A stretch of 64,000 bases of DNA from Spiroplasma ixodetis Y32 (lineage in GTDB: Bacteria; Bacillota_I; Bacilli_A; Mycoplasmatales; VBWQ01): positions 1,426,001 to 1,490,000 of the forward strand of contig NZ_CP127039.1 in assembly GCF_030316605.1 (NCBI RefSeq). Direction: 5' to 3'. The position numbers were made by a program, and so were the translations under genes. How positions within the stretch are numbered: the first letter of the stretch is position 1; each line of letters opens with the position of its first letter. This document shows, piece after piece, positions 20,227 to 29,990 of this stretch. The notes under the pieces were generated by a model. It was given only the letters and a program-made list of their open reading frames with translations, was not told where the DNA came from and did not search any database.

Positions 20227-21734
20227 TTATTCCTGTAATTCTTCTAATTTTCATACATTCCCTTTTAAATTACCTTTTCCAGTATAAATAGTAATCCATT
20301 TTGCATGTTGAACTGATAAAATTACTATATTAGCAATATCATTAAAGGTTTGTATTGGCACACCAGCAATTTTTTTATCAGTTATAATAAATTCTTGAAT
20401 AGTATAAACTGGATTATATATACTTCAAGAATAATAAACTCTATAATGTTTATTTTCTTGAAAATCATAAGTAATTTGTCAATTATCTCATTTATTTTTT
20501 TCTCTTGTTCCTACTTCTTTTCAATTTGAACTACTTGGACTTGGTTGTGGTTGTTTTTCTAATATTTCATTAATTGCTTGTAATAATTTTTTATTTTGAG
20601 TTTTTAATATTTTATATTCATTATTTTCTAATAAATCCTTACAAAGTAATGAATTTTCTTCATCATTTAGTAAAATTTCATTTGTTTCAGTATTATATTT
20701 AAAATAATCATTTGAAAATTTTTTGTCTTTTATTTTTTCGGGAGCGTGGCGAAGATGTCGGTAACTAGTAATTTTCAAAAATAACTTCCTAATTTTTTTA
20801 ACCCTTAAATAAAAAATAAAACCAACACTTGCACACTTGAAAGTGGCAAGGTTGGTTAAATTAAGAATAATAGTATGTTCACACTTCGAGTCTATATATA
20901 CTAATTTCCAATTCGCTCCCACCCCAAGAATTACCATTAAATGGTTAGTATATTTTATTAGGCATCATCCACTTATTATTTATTCATGCAAGTCCACATG
21001 CTAGCTACTATTTTTAACAACTGTGTTGTAATTCACTGTTTTAGTTCTCTAACACGTGTTGATAATAGTGTTAAAGACGGTTATTAAAAATTTTAAAATT
21101 TTACAATTACAAAAAAAGACAAGATTTTTATTCTCGTCTTTTGTCATTTATTTTTTATTTAAGGGTTAAAAAAATTAGGAAGTTATTTTTGAAAATTACT
21201 AGTTACCGACATCTTCGCCACGCTTCCAAATTATATTTGTGATAAATTTGATTTGCTTTTATTTGTTACAGAAAAATTAATTTCCGAATTTACATTCTTA
21301 ATTATATTTTTTTTGTTAATTCGTAATATTAGTTCATTTATTTTTACTAAATTTTGTTGTTTAATTTCTTTGATTTTTGTTAAAATAGTTATTTTTGTTT
21401 CTATTTTTTTATTTCAATCTCAAAAACCAAAAGTAATAATTTTTAAAAAATTATTTTTTCATTTACTAATTTTTTTATTATTTAATTTTTTTGATAGGTT
21501 ATTTATTGAATTTATAAAATTATTTTCTAATTTTTTTAAAGATTCTAAAGTTTTTATTTTTTTATTTAAAAATTGATAATGATTTTGAGTATTTTTTTTA
21601 TTATTTTCTCAAAAGTCAAAAATATCATTGTAATCTTTACTATAAGTTTCAATTGGAAAATGTAAATAAAGATTAATATTATGATAATTATCTGCTATAA
21701 AGTTAACTTCTCTTTCTAATTCATTAATATCCAT
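20227..21734 (-). pseudogene. Coiled-coil plus beta-domain protein, interrupted by the 488-bp foldback element
   Basis: The 5' part 21228-21734 starts MDINELEREVNFIADNYHNI after GAGGAG and continues with long coiled coils and KIITFGFWDWNKK. The 3' part 20227-20739 has another coil (LKTQNKKLLQAINEILEK), a PQPSPSSS linker and a domain rich in aromatic strands (NWQITYDFQENKHYRVYYSW, HAKWITIYTGKGNLKGNVWK). Removing 20740-21227 leaves 340 codons in one frame, with a single TAA at 21231-21233. Layout suggests a fibre or adhesin-like protein; function unknown. The 5' part alone could also be a separate 167-aa gene. Confidence 0.5.
20740..21227. mobile_element. 488-bp foldback element with 81-bp inverted repeats
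   Basis: Arms 20740-20820 and 21147-21227 are complementary with one mismatch (GGGAGCGTGGCG versus GGAAGCGTGGCG at the tips). The 326-bp middle has no convincing ORF but many hairpins (CTTGCACAC..GTGGCAAG, CAAC-TGT-GTTG, TAACAC..GTGTTA) and a terminator-like AAAGAC..GTCTTTT near 21111-21142. No target duplication is visible. GC content of the tips is well above the surroundings. Confidence 0.7.
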
Positions 21735-21765
21735 TTTTTAATGTCTCCTCTTTTAAAAAATAAAA

Positions 21766-21797
21766 AACCCTTTACTTTTAAAATAAAGTAATGGGTT
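21766..21797 (-). promoter_or_regulatory. Terminator-like hairpin in the leader of the 21734 gene
   Basis: On minus: AACCCATTACTTT, loop, AAAGTAAAGGGTT then a T run, 31 nt before the ATG and about 40 nt after a TATAAT (complement of 21836-21841). It could end the upstream transcript or act as an attenuator. Confidence 0.55.
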
Positions 21798-21936
21798 AAA
21801 ACTTTGATTAAAACTTTGATCAAGTTTGTCTTTATATTATATATTATTTTAATTTTATAATTCAAAAATTAAATTATAAATAATAAAAGTGTTGTTATTA
21901 ATAATTATTTTAATTTTTATATAAAAATATTTAAAA
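21798..21936. other. AT-rich promoter region, no gene
   Basis: Contains the minus-strand TATAAT above and a tandem AAACTTTGAT repeat. Similar in layout to 23318-23400. Confidence 0.4.
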
Positions 21937-22286
21937 TTAAAAAATTGTGCATGGTGGACAACATTTTTTACCATATTGCATATTAATTAGTTCTTCTGAA
22001 TTTATACTATTTATATCATCATTAGTTATTAGAAAAGTACTATCTTTTAAATATTGATCTTCATTATTTAACTGTTGGAGGTTAAAATTAAATTCTAGAT
22101 TTCCATTTTCAATTTCATCTAAATGTTCTTCATAATCTACTAATAATTTTTGTTTTAAGTTAACAATTTTTTCATTGATTAAAGCAATTTCTTTTAATAC
22201 CTTTTCTTTATTATTAACACTAAAATTTTTTTTAAATGGATTCAAACTTTTTTGTAATTCTTTTTTCTCTTTTTTTAATTTTTTTA

Positions 22287-23225
22287 CGGACTTCTCCCCA
22301 CATGTAATTGTGGAGGAAACAATGAAATTGAATGAGTTCAACAATGCTTTTCAAACAGAACAGGATTGTTTAAAATATATAGCAAGTTTGAAGAAAAACA
22401 AATGTATCATGTGTTCTTGAACAAGTTTGAATACTTCTAATTTAAGAAGAATAAGATGTTTGAAATGTCATCAAACATTTAGTATTCTTCATGGCACCAT
22501 TTTTACAAGCCACAAACACCTTTGAGATTTTGATTTTATCTCATCTTTAGATGAATAAACACCAAACATGGAATTACATCAACTGATGTTGCAAAAGAAT
22601 TGGGTGTGACTTTGAAAACTGCTTGAAGAATGGGTCATGAAATCAGAAATCGTATTGCCAAACAAGAACATCAATTTATTGTTGAGGCATAGTACAAATG
22701 GATGAAATGTATCTTTCACATATGGGTTTTAAAAAACAAGGAAGATCTTTGATAAATAAAACATTAATTGTTGGGATTTATGAAAAAACAACCAATAATT
22801 TAATTGTGAAAGTAATCAAAAACGCAAAAAGTAAAAATCTTTTGCAGTTTGCAAGAAACCATATTTCTTCAAAGTGTGATGTACATACTGATTCTTGAAA
22901 AGGATATCGTGATTTCAAATCACTTTTCCCTAATCACAAAACAATTAACCATCAAGATGGTTATGTTTCAAAAATTGGCGTAAATACCAATCAAATTGAA
23001 TCAGTATGAAAACATATACGAAGAACATTTAAAACACATATCAAAGTTGCAAAACATCATGTTCATTTATATGCCAAAGAAGCTGCATATAAATTCAACA
23101 AGATACCTACTTTTGAAACTGTAATGCTATGTTTCATTTAAAAATGTGGGAAGAAGTCCGTAGATAGGATTTTCTCAGCATTTATGTGATAAAATTTAAA
23201 AATAGTACATAAAGGGAGAAAAGCC
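22287..23225 (+). mobile_element. IS1595-family element, copy 5
   Basis: 939 bp; target duplication TTTTTTTA at 22279-22286 and 23226-23233. Inner right repeat has one change (GTGGGAAGAAGT). Confidence 0.95.
22322..23141 (+). pseudogene. IS1595 transposase, two frameshifts
   Basis: One T lost in CACCATTTTTAC (about 22500) and one G lost in GTTGAGGCATAG (about 22685). Confidence 0.9.
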
Positions 23226-23287
23226 TTTTTTTATTTCTTTTTTTTCTGTATTTTTTTTCATAATTTTCTTCTTTTTTAAAAATAAAA

Positions 23288-23348
23288 ACTCATTTACTTT
23301 TTATGAAAATAATGAGTAAAAACCTAATGAAGTTTACATTATATTATA
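23288..23348 (-). promoter_or_regulatory. Promoter and terminator-like leader hairpin of the CCPPC gene
   Basis: On minus: TATAAT (complement of 23338-23343), then ACTCATT ... AATGAGTTTTT (23288-23317) and a T run, 27 nt before the ATG at 23261. Same layout as the 21734 leader. Confidence 0.55.
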
Positions 23349-23436
23349 TAATATTTTAATTTTTATAACTTAAAAAACAAGTAATATTTATGTAGTAATT
23401 ATGATAAAATTATAAAGTTATAGGAAGGAAGTAATT

Positions 23437-24243
23437 ATGATTAAAGATAAAAAAAATAATGTTGAAATCATTAATGTCAGTAAAAACTATGATAGTAATG
23501 AAGTAATTAAAAATGTTAGTCTGAATATTGCTATTGGTGCCAAAATTGGTATTGTTGGCCCCAATGGTACTGGAAAAACAACATTATGTGAAATGATTTC
23601 CCAACTTCGTAAACCAACAACAGGTACTATTAATATTAAAACTGATTTAAAAATAGGCATGCAATTACAAGAAACTAAATTTCCTCGTGGTCTAACTGGT
23701 TGAGATATGGCCCAATATTATATGAGAGCTTATCGTTTAAATAAGTCTGTTGAAGACATTCAAAAGTTATTGTATTATTTGGACGCTGAAGCATTTATTA
23801 ATAAAACTATTATTACTTTATCGGGTGGTCAACAACAAAAAATAAATATTTTATTAGCATTAATTGTTGAACCAGATTTATTAATTTTAGATGAATTAGC
23901 TACGGGATTAGATTTAGAGGTACGTGAGCGAATTTATGAATTACTAAAAAAAGAAGTTTTTATTAAACCTAATCTTTCAGTATTAATTGTTTCACATAAT
24001 ATGCAAGAAATTGAACGTTTTTGTCAACAAATTATTTTCATGTTTGAAGGTTCAATTATTAGTATAAATGATGTTAAAACTGTTGTTAAAGAATATGGAA
24101 GTATTGAAGAATATGTTAAAACTAAATTTAAAGAATATAAAATAGGTATGTATGATAACGAAGCATTATTAAAAAGATTAGGAGGGGAAAATAATGAAAA
24201 ATGAGCTAAGTCTTGAAAAAAACACCTTAAAAAACAAAAATAA
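23437..24243 (+). CDS. ABC transporter ATP-binding protein (268 aa)
   Basis: Start after AGGAAGG. Walker A GPNGTGKT at ~47-54, Q-loop in IGMQLQETKFP, signature LSGGQQQK, Walker B LLILDELATGLD and H-loop VSHNMQEIE. It pairs with the ABC-2 type permease whose gene overlaps by 50 bp. Typical of small multidrug, bacteriocin or lipid exporters; the substrate cannot be read from sequence. Standard-code reading breaks it at W90 and near the C-terminus. Confidence 0.9.
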
Positions 24244-24970
24244 TGATTGATCTCTTCTTAATTTATTTTGAAGTTATTTAAAACGTAATCGTTCAATTAT
24301 TATTTTTTCAGTTTTCGTTTCACCATTGATTTTTATTGGTGCATCAATTGGTGGAAATAATCAAATATTATCAGCACCTGCTGGTAAAAACATTGGACGA
24401 TTTATTTTGATGATTATTTGATTGACACAAACTGCTTCCTTTTCAATTCAAACTTTTTTAGCTATTTTATTAGATTTAAAACAAAGCGTAGTTTATCGAC
24501 GCATTGGTTTAACAAGAATTAGCAAAACCAAGTTTATTATTATAACATCAATATTTAATTTAGCGTTAGTTTTAATTTCTGATATTATTATTTTTATTGG
24601 TGTTACTATTATTGGTTATGTTGTTCCTTTATCTGGAATGATTAGTTCCATTTTTAATTGACAATTATTAATTATTATTTTATTTACATTATTTTTTTCT
24701 ATTACTATTACTAGTATTGCTTTGCTAATGTCAGTTATTATTAAAAGTCGTACTGGACAAGCAATTGTTAGTTTATTTACTAGTTTATTAATTGTTGCGC
24801 CATTAATTATTTTAACTTACTTTTTAGCTAGTCTTATTGGTGAAGGATTAATTTCAAGTATTGGTGTTGGTGCTGTTATTGGTATTTTAGTAGGTATATT
24901 TATTGCTTTAAATCTTATTAGTTGTGGCATTTATTATTTAACTTGAAAACTATTTAAATGATTTGATTAA
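24194..24970 (+). CDS. ABC-2 type permease (258 aa)
   Basis: ATG after GGAGGGGAAA, inside the ATPase gene. Six hydrophobic segments: ~38-58, ~75-100, ~122-150, ~157-180, ~190-215 and ~225-250. The cytoplasmic motif DLKQSVVYRRIGLTRISKTKF after the second span is the coupling helix region of ABC-2 permeases. Forms the membrane half of the exporter. Confidence 0.85.
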
Positions 24971-25024
24971 TTTTTATAAAAGTATGTAATTAATTATAAA
25001 ATAACAAAGGAGTGAAAATATACA

Positions 25025-25108
25025 ATGCCTAAAAATATAAGAAAATATGTTATTGATGAACAACCAATTAATTATTTTGATAAAGTTAAAGCATGATTAG
25101 ATAATTAA
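25025..25108 (+). CDS. Short ORF cut off near IS1595 copy 6 (27 aa)
   Basis: Good ribosome site AAGGAGTG. MPKNIRKYVIDEQPINYFDK ... then a stop 4 bp before the element. As the flanks of copy 6 do not match, this may be the 5' stump of a longer gene. Confidence 0.4.
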
Positions 25109-25112
25109 AATA

Positions 25113-26053
25113 GGCTTTTCTCCCTTTATGTACTATTTTTAAATTTTATCACATAAATGCTGAGAAAAGCCTATCTACGGACTTCTCCCCACATTTTTAA
25201 ATGAAACATAGCATTACAGTTTCAAAAGTAGGTATCTTGTTGAATTTATATGCAGCTTCTTTGGCATATAAATGAACATGATGTTTTGCAACTTTGATAT
25301 GTGTTTTAAATGTTCTTCGTATATGTTTTCATACTGATTCAATTTGATTGGTATTTACGCCAATTTTTGAAACATAACCATCTTGATGGTTAACTGTTTT
25401 GTGATTAGGGAAAAGTGATTTGAAATCACGATATCCTTTTCAAGAATCAGTATGTACATCACACTTTGAAGAAATATGGTTTCTTGCAAACTGCAAAAGA
25501 TTTTTACTTTTTGCGTTTTTGATTACTTTCACAATTAAATTATTGGTTGTTTTTTCATAAATCCCAACAATTAATGTTTTATTTATCAAAGATCTTCCTT
25601 GTTTTTTAAAACCCATATGTGAAAGATACATTTCATCCATTTGCACTATGCCCTCAACAATAAATTGATGTTCTTGTTTGGCAATACGATTTCTGATTTC
25701 ATGACCCATTCTTCAAGCAGTTTTCAAAGTCACACCCAATTCTTTTGCAACATTAGTTGATGTAATTCCATGTTTGGTGTTTATTCATCTAAAGATGAGA
25801 TAAAATCAAAATCTCAAAGGTGTTTGTGACTTGTAAAAAATGGTGCCATGAAGAATACTAAATGTTTGATGACATTTCAAACATCTTATTCTTTTTAAAT
25901 TAGAAGTATTCAAACGTGTTCAAGAACACATGATACATTTGTTTTTCTTCAAACTTGCTATATATTTTAAACAATCCTGTTCTGTTTGAAAAGCATTGTT
26001 GAACTCATTCAATTTCATTGTTTCCTCCACAAGTAAATGTGGGGAGAAGTCCG
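25113..26053 (-). mobile_element. IS1595-family element, copy 6, flanks not matching
   Basis: 941 bp and complete, but flanks are TTAAAATA (left) and TTAATTAA (right), not a duplication. Recombination between copies is the simplest explanation. Confidence 0.93.
25197..26018 (-). CDS. IS1595 transposase, intact
   Basis: Differences from consensus: one R-to-K before RIRCLKCH and D-to-N in TSTNVAKEL. Catalytic residues present. Confidence 0.92.
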
Positions 26054-26318
26054 TTAATTAATAATAATTTAGATGATAGTATTTTATTTAATTGTTTTGT
26101 TGCGGGAAAAAATAGTGATATTACAAAAGCAAAAGGTAGTTCTGAAACTTATGGTTTAAGATATTTTTTAATGAATTTATTATTAATAAGTGAAGATGAA
26201 TTAGATAGTGACCATAATTTACAAAGTCAAAATATTAATAATAATTGAGAACCAAGTGGTAAACAATTATTATATTTGCAAAATATAATACAAAATAATA
26301 ATTATATTAAAAATTTAA
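26054..26318 (+). pseudogene. ERF-family annealing protein fragment
   Basis: Open frame entering from the IS edge. ITKAKGSSETYGLRYFLMNL followed by SEDELDSD matches the ERF signature (AQGSAITYARRYALQ..LGI..DDD). The 5' part is missing, and the 3' end runs into the solo IS tail after NWEPSGKQLLYLQNIIQNNN. Evidence for a third phage with a third type of recombinase. Confidence 0.65.
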
Positions 26319-26377
26319 GGCTTTTCTCAACATTTATGTGATAAAATTTAAAAATAGTACATAAAGGGAGAAAAGCC
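26319..26377 (+). repeat. Solo IS1595 right-end tail (59 bp)
   Basis: GGCTTTTCTC ... GAGAAAAGCC with the inner ATTTATGT/ACATAAAG, the same palindromic tail that ends every complete copy, but without the rest. Flanks AAATTTAA and TTTATTTA do not form a duplication. Confidence 0.85.
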
Positions 26378-26476
26378 TTTATTTATTAATAATATTTGTA
26401 CTTTTGTTTTTAAAGTTTCAAATCTTCCTTTATTCATATATTCATAATATCTCAATTTCTTCATTATTATTATTTA
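26378..26476. other. Short unassigned stretch
   Basis: A minus-strand frame (MKKLRYYEYMNKGRFETL) is open across it but has no clear end; probably a gene remnant. Confidence 0.3.
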
Positions 26477-26756
26477 GGCATAAGTTAGTTAAGTTTACTC
26501 CTATAATTTTTAATCTAGACAGTATGATTAGTTTAAATAATTAATAGTTAAGGAGTAAAGATGAAATATAAAGTTTATACAAGAAAAATTAAACTAGATG
26601 TTTTAAATGAATATGTAGTGATTAAAAAATTAAAAACCATTGATATTAAAACCAAATATCAATTATCAACCAGATCATTAATTTATAATTGAGTAAAAAA
26701 ATATCAAAAAAATAATAAATTAATTACTATTCATACTTTTCAAACAAATCATCAAA
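26477..26756 (+). mobile_element. IS3-family element, copy 3, 5' fragment
   Basis: Left end and OrfA start (ATG 26561) are as in copy 1, but without its 1-base deletion, so it shows the native frame. Ends at ATCAAA, where GGGCGCATTG follows. Confidence 0.85.
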
Positions 26757-26795
26757 GGGCGCATTGCAAACTTGGATACGATTTAATAAAAACAT

Positions 26796-26822
26796 AAATG
26801 AGAGATAAAACTCTCATTTTTA
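26796..26822 (+). terminator. Terminator
   Basis: AAATGAGAG-ATAAAA-CTCTCATTTTT, 40 nt after the IS3 breakpoint; its gene is mostly gone. Confidence 0.75.
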
Positions 26823-26848
26823 ATTGTTTAACAATTATAATTAATTAT

Positions 26849-27788
26849 GGCTTTTCTCCCTTTATGTACTATTTTTAAATTTTATCACATAAATGTTGAG
26901 AAAAGCCTATCTACGGACTTCTCCCCACATTTTTAAATGAAACATAGCATTACAGTTTCAAAAGTAGGTATCTTGTTGAATTTATATGCAGCTTCTTTGG
27001 CATATAAATGAACATGATGTTTTGCAACTTTGATATGTGTTTTAAATGTTCTTCGTATATGTTTTCATACTGATTCAATTTGATTGGTATTTACGCCAAT
27101 TTTTGAAACATAACCATCTTGATGGTTAACTGTTTTGTGATTAGGGAAAAGTGATTTGAAATCACGATATCCTTTTCAAGAATCAGTATGTACATCACAC
27201 TTTGAAGAAATATGGTTTCTTGCAAACTGCAAAAGATTTTTACTTTTTGCGTTTTTGATTACTTTCACAATTAAATTATTGGTTGTTTTTTCATAAATCC
27301 CAACAATTAATGTTTTATTTATCAAAGATATTCCTTGTTTTTTAAAACCCATATGTGAAAGATACATTTCATCCATTTGCACTATGCCCTCAACAATAAA
27401 TTGATGTTCTTGTTTGGCAATACGATTTCTGATTTCATGACCCATTCTTCAAGCAGTTTTCAAAGTCACACCCAATTCTTTTGCAACATCAGTTGATGTA
27501 ATTCCATGTTTGGTGTTTATTCATCTAAAGATGAGATAAAATCAAAATCTCAAAGGTGCTTGTGACTTGTAAAAAATGGTGCCATGAAGAATACTAAATG
27601 TTTGATGACATTTCAAACATCTTATTCTTCTTAAATTAGAAGTATTCAAACTTGTTCAAGAACACATGATACATTTTTTTTCTTCAAACTTGCTATATAT
27701 TTTAAACAATCCTGTTCTGTTTGAAAAGCATTGTTGAACTCATTCAATTTCATTGTTTCCTCCACAAGTAAATGTGGCGAGAAGTCCG
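26849..27788 (-). mobile_element. IS1595-family element, copy 7
   Basis: 940 bp; target duplication TTAATTAT at 26841-26848 and 27789-27796. Left end has GTGGCGAG instead of GTGGGGAG. Confidence 0.95.
26933..27753 (-). pseudogene. IS1595 transposase, one frameshift
   Basis: The G in AACAAATGT near codon 27 is lost (about 27676), so only the N-terminal tip is in frame from the normal ATG. R-to-I in KKQGIS. Confidence 0.9.
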
Positions 27789-27796
27789 TTAATTAT

Positions 27797-28070
27797 TTTA
27801 TTAAACCTATACTTTATTAAAGTAATTAATTATTCTAAATTTAATAAAAATTATAAAAGCTATTGTATAGGAATTTGCAAATAGTAATTTTTGTCATGCT
27901 CTTTGAAAATTTCAGAAATTTTGGTTCCCTTCCCCTAGAACCCCTACCCTCCAAGGCTTTGCTACTTACAGTAGCATAAGCCTTACGTATAGTAGATAGA
28001 TAAGTAGTTAGTAGTATATAAGCCTTTTATCACTGTAGGTGATAAGGCTTATACATAGAAAGGATATGTA
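27797..28070 (+). promoter_or_regulatory. Leader of phage early operon B with two hairpins
   Basis: No ORF. A C-rich patch (GGTTCCCTTCCCCTAGAACC, itself a GGTTC/GAACC hairpin) is followed by two strong hairpins: 27953-27984 AAGGCTT-GCTACT..AGTAGC-AAGCCTT, and 28019-28052 TAAGCCTT-TATCAC..GTGATA-AGGCTTA. The second lies 18 nt before the first ATG. Shared AAGCCTT arms allow alternative pairing between the two. Confidence 0.6.
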
Positions 28071-28559
28071 ATGATTAATGTTAATTTAGATATTAAAAAT
28101 AAAGTTAGAGAAACAACTAAAGGTATGTTATTAGAAATTGGTGAATATGAAACATGATTTCCAATTAAAGATACTATTTTTAATAAAAATAATAAAAAAA
28201 TAACATTAAAAATAATTGAAGATTTTAATTATAAATTAGGTAAAAAATCAATTACAAAAGATATTGAAAGTATTAAAGGTAGTGATATTTTAAAATATAT
28301 TAAAAATATTCCAGATATTACTACAAATGAAAATGAATTAATATCTTGTACATTTTATGAACAATATAATGGTTATTATATTTTTACAAATGATAAAAAT
28401 CAAGAATGTTTTAAATATAACATTACATGAGAAAAAGATAATAAAAGTTTTAAAATAAATAATCCTTATAAAGAAAATGATAAGCCAATTAATTATATTG
28501 TTACACCTATGAAAGATACAACTACTCATAATGAAAAAATATTTTATTTAAATTATTAA
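28071..28559 (+). CDS. Phage early protein, unknown (162 aa)
   Basis: Start after GAAAGGATAT. Alpha/beta sequence with MINVNLDIKNKVRETTKGML, then alternating strands (CTFYEQYNGYYIFTND, KYNITWEKDNKSFKI). First gene of module B, so an early function such as host takeover or DNA binding is possible. No family recognised. Confidence 0.6.
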
Positions 28560-28570
28560 AGGAAATTAAT

Positions 28571-28690
28571 ATGTTATTAAATGTTGAAAAAATAGAATTA
28601 ATAAAAAATATATGTAATGAAAAATTACTTAAAAATAAAAAATATATTGAAATACAAGAAATATTAAAAATTATAGAAAGAGAGAATTAA
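28571..28690 (+). CDS. Small helical protein (39 aa)
   Basis: After AAAGGAAAT. MLLNVEKIELIKNICNEKLL, one or two helices, unknown. Confidence 0.5.
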   Translation: MLLNVEKIELIKNICNEKLLKNKKYIEIQEILKIIEREN

Positions 28691-28692
28691 TT

Positions 28693-28848
28693 ATGTTGAA
28701 TTTAAAAGAAGATAAAAGAATATATTTAAAATATCAAGAAGAAAAAATATTTGGTTCATGTGATATTTGTCATAAAAATTCATCATTTGCAAATAGAACT
28801 TGTAATAAATGTTTTTATAAATTAATGAGTGATAATAATGAAATGTAA
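28693..28848 (+). CDS. Zinc-ribbon microprotein (51 aa)
   Basis: CDICHKNSSFANRTCNKC, two CxxC pairs; same family as 14946 with a longer N-terminus (MLNLKEDKRIYLKYQEEK). Confidence 0.65.
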   Translation: MLNLKEDKRIYLKYQEEKIFGSCDICHKNSSFANRTCNKCFYKLMSDNNEM

Positions 28849-29020
28849 TATTCATAATGAAAAATATATTTGAATTAGTGCAATAGATAATAGTTATTAT
28901 TGTAATAAATGTATTAATGAAATGATTGAAGAAGATATGTATTTAACAAGTGATAATTGAGATTGTTTAAAAGAATATTATATTAATGAATTACAATTAG
29001 AAAATTTTAAAGGAGTTTAA
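28838..29020 (+). CDS. Cys/His-rich small protein (60 aa)
   Basis: Overlaps the previous gene by 11 nt. MKCNIHNEKYIWIS..YYCNKC: CxxH then CxxC, a probable zinc site; acidic C-terminal half. Confidence 0.55.
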
Positions 29021-29024
29021 TAAT

Positions 29025-29147
29025 ATGCAAAATAAAAGTTTTCAAGATATTAAAAATGATTTACAAATGTTTTTTAAAGATATTGAAAATGGTAAATATG
29101 GTGAAAGAATTAAAGAATTATTTATGGAAAAAGAAAGTAGTGAATAA
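29025..29147 (+). CDS. Small helical protein (40 aa)
   Basis: After AAAGGAG. MQNKSFQDIKNDLQMFFKDI, unknown. Confidence 0.5.
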   Translation: MQNKSFQDIKNDLQMFFKDIENGKYGERIKELFMEKESSE

Positions 29148-29149
29148 AT

Positions 29150-29296
29150 ATGATAGAACTTAAACAAATTTTTGTTAGATTAACAAAAGAAGAACATTAT
29201 GAATTAAAAAAACTTTGTTTAGAAAATAATAATATATCAATTAATAAATTTGTAAGGAATTTAATTAAAAATGCAATTAAACAATCAAAAAAATAA
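29150..29296 (+). CDS. Ribbon-helix-helix-like DNA-binding protein (48 aa)
   Basis: KQIFVRLTKEEHYELKKLCL forms a short strand then a helix, followed by ISINKFVRNLIKNAI, the second helix: the Arc/CopG pattern. Probably an early phage repressor or regulator. Overlaps the exonuclease start by 26 nt. Confidence 0.6.
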   Translation: MIELKQIFVRLTKEEHYELKKLCLENNNISINKFVRNLIKNAIKQSKK

Positions 29297-29933
29297 TTTA
29301 ATTTTTAAAAAAGAAACACATCAATATTTTATTCAAAATAAAGAATTAATATCAGTAAGTAAAATACTTGATTATTATTTAGGTAATTCATATTGTAAAT
29401 GTAATAAATGTAAACATTGTTTTAATATAAATAATGCAAGAATTCGAGGTAATTGTGTTCATAAAGTAGCGGAATTATATTTTAAAAATATAAATATTAA
29501 AAATATAAGTAATCAAATTAAAAATTATATTAAAGATTTATTTCCAGAAAATTATTTAAATTATTGTTATACATTATTAGAATATTTACCTTTTAAATTT
29601 ATTGAAAATGCATAATATATTATTGAACAAGCATTTAATTATGATATTGTTGCAGGAACTCCTGATTTAATATTTAAAAATGAAAAATTAGATTTATATA
29701 CAATAATTGATTTTAAAACTTATAAAGTTTTTTCAAAAGAGTTATTAGAAAAATCAAAATTACAAATAATAGCATATTATTGATTATTAAAAAATAATAA
29801 TTATAAATTATCAAATATACATTTTATATTTTGAGTTAAAGAAAATGATATTGAATTAATAAAAGTTGAAATAACAAATGAATTATTAATTGAATGAGAA
29901 AAAGCAATTTGAACATGAAAGGAATTAAAATAA
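29271..29933 (+). pseudogene. PD-(D/E)XK exonuclease, nonsense-mutated
   Basis: 220 codons in one frame with TAA at 29613-29615. Aligns with 15061: RGNCVHKVAELY, VAGTPDLIF, IIDFKTYKVF, LQIIAYYWLL. It has an extra CNKCKHC cysteine insert near residue 44, which recalls the Fe-S or zinc-bearing AddB/Cas4 relatives (inference). The two products split ahead of the catalytic residues. Confidence 0.75.
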
Positions 29934-29990
29934 AATGGCAAATGAATTAATAATTAAACATATTAATAATGGTAATGTAGAAAAATTTAT

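Larger units (their letters stand above)
21937..23261 (-). pseudogene. Coiled-coil protein with CCPPC tail, split by IS1595 copy 5
   Basis: 23234-23261 plus 21937-22286 join exactly in frame after excision. The protein (about 125 aa) starts MKKNTEKKEIKKLKKEKKEL, a very lysine-rich coiled coil, and ends NMQYGKKCCPPCTIF. The cysteine cluster might bind metal or be redox-active. No family recognised. Leader at 23288-23348. Confidence 0.55.

Noticed and set aside
20227..23261. Integrated filamentous plectrovirus (SpV1-like) genes, often seen in Spiroplasma
   Set aside because: No plectrovirus replication or coat protein could be recognised; the genes here fit a tailed phage or are unknown.
26018..26248. 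ORF starting MFPPQVNVGRSPL
   Set aside because: The first 12 codons are the IS end read in the opposite direction; only the part from 26054 (ERF fragment) is meaningful.
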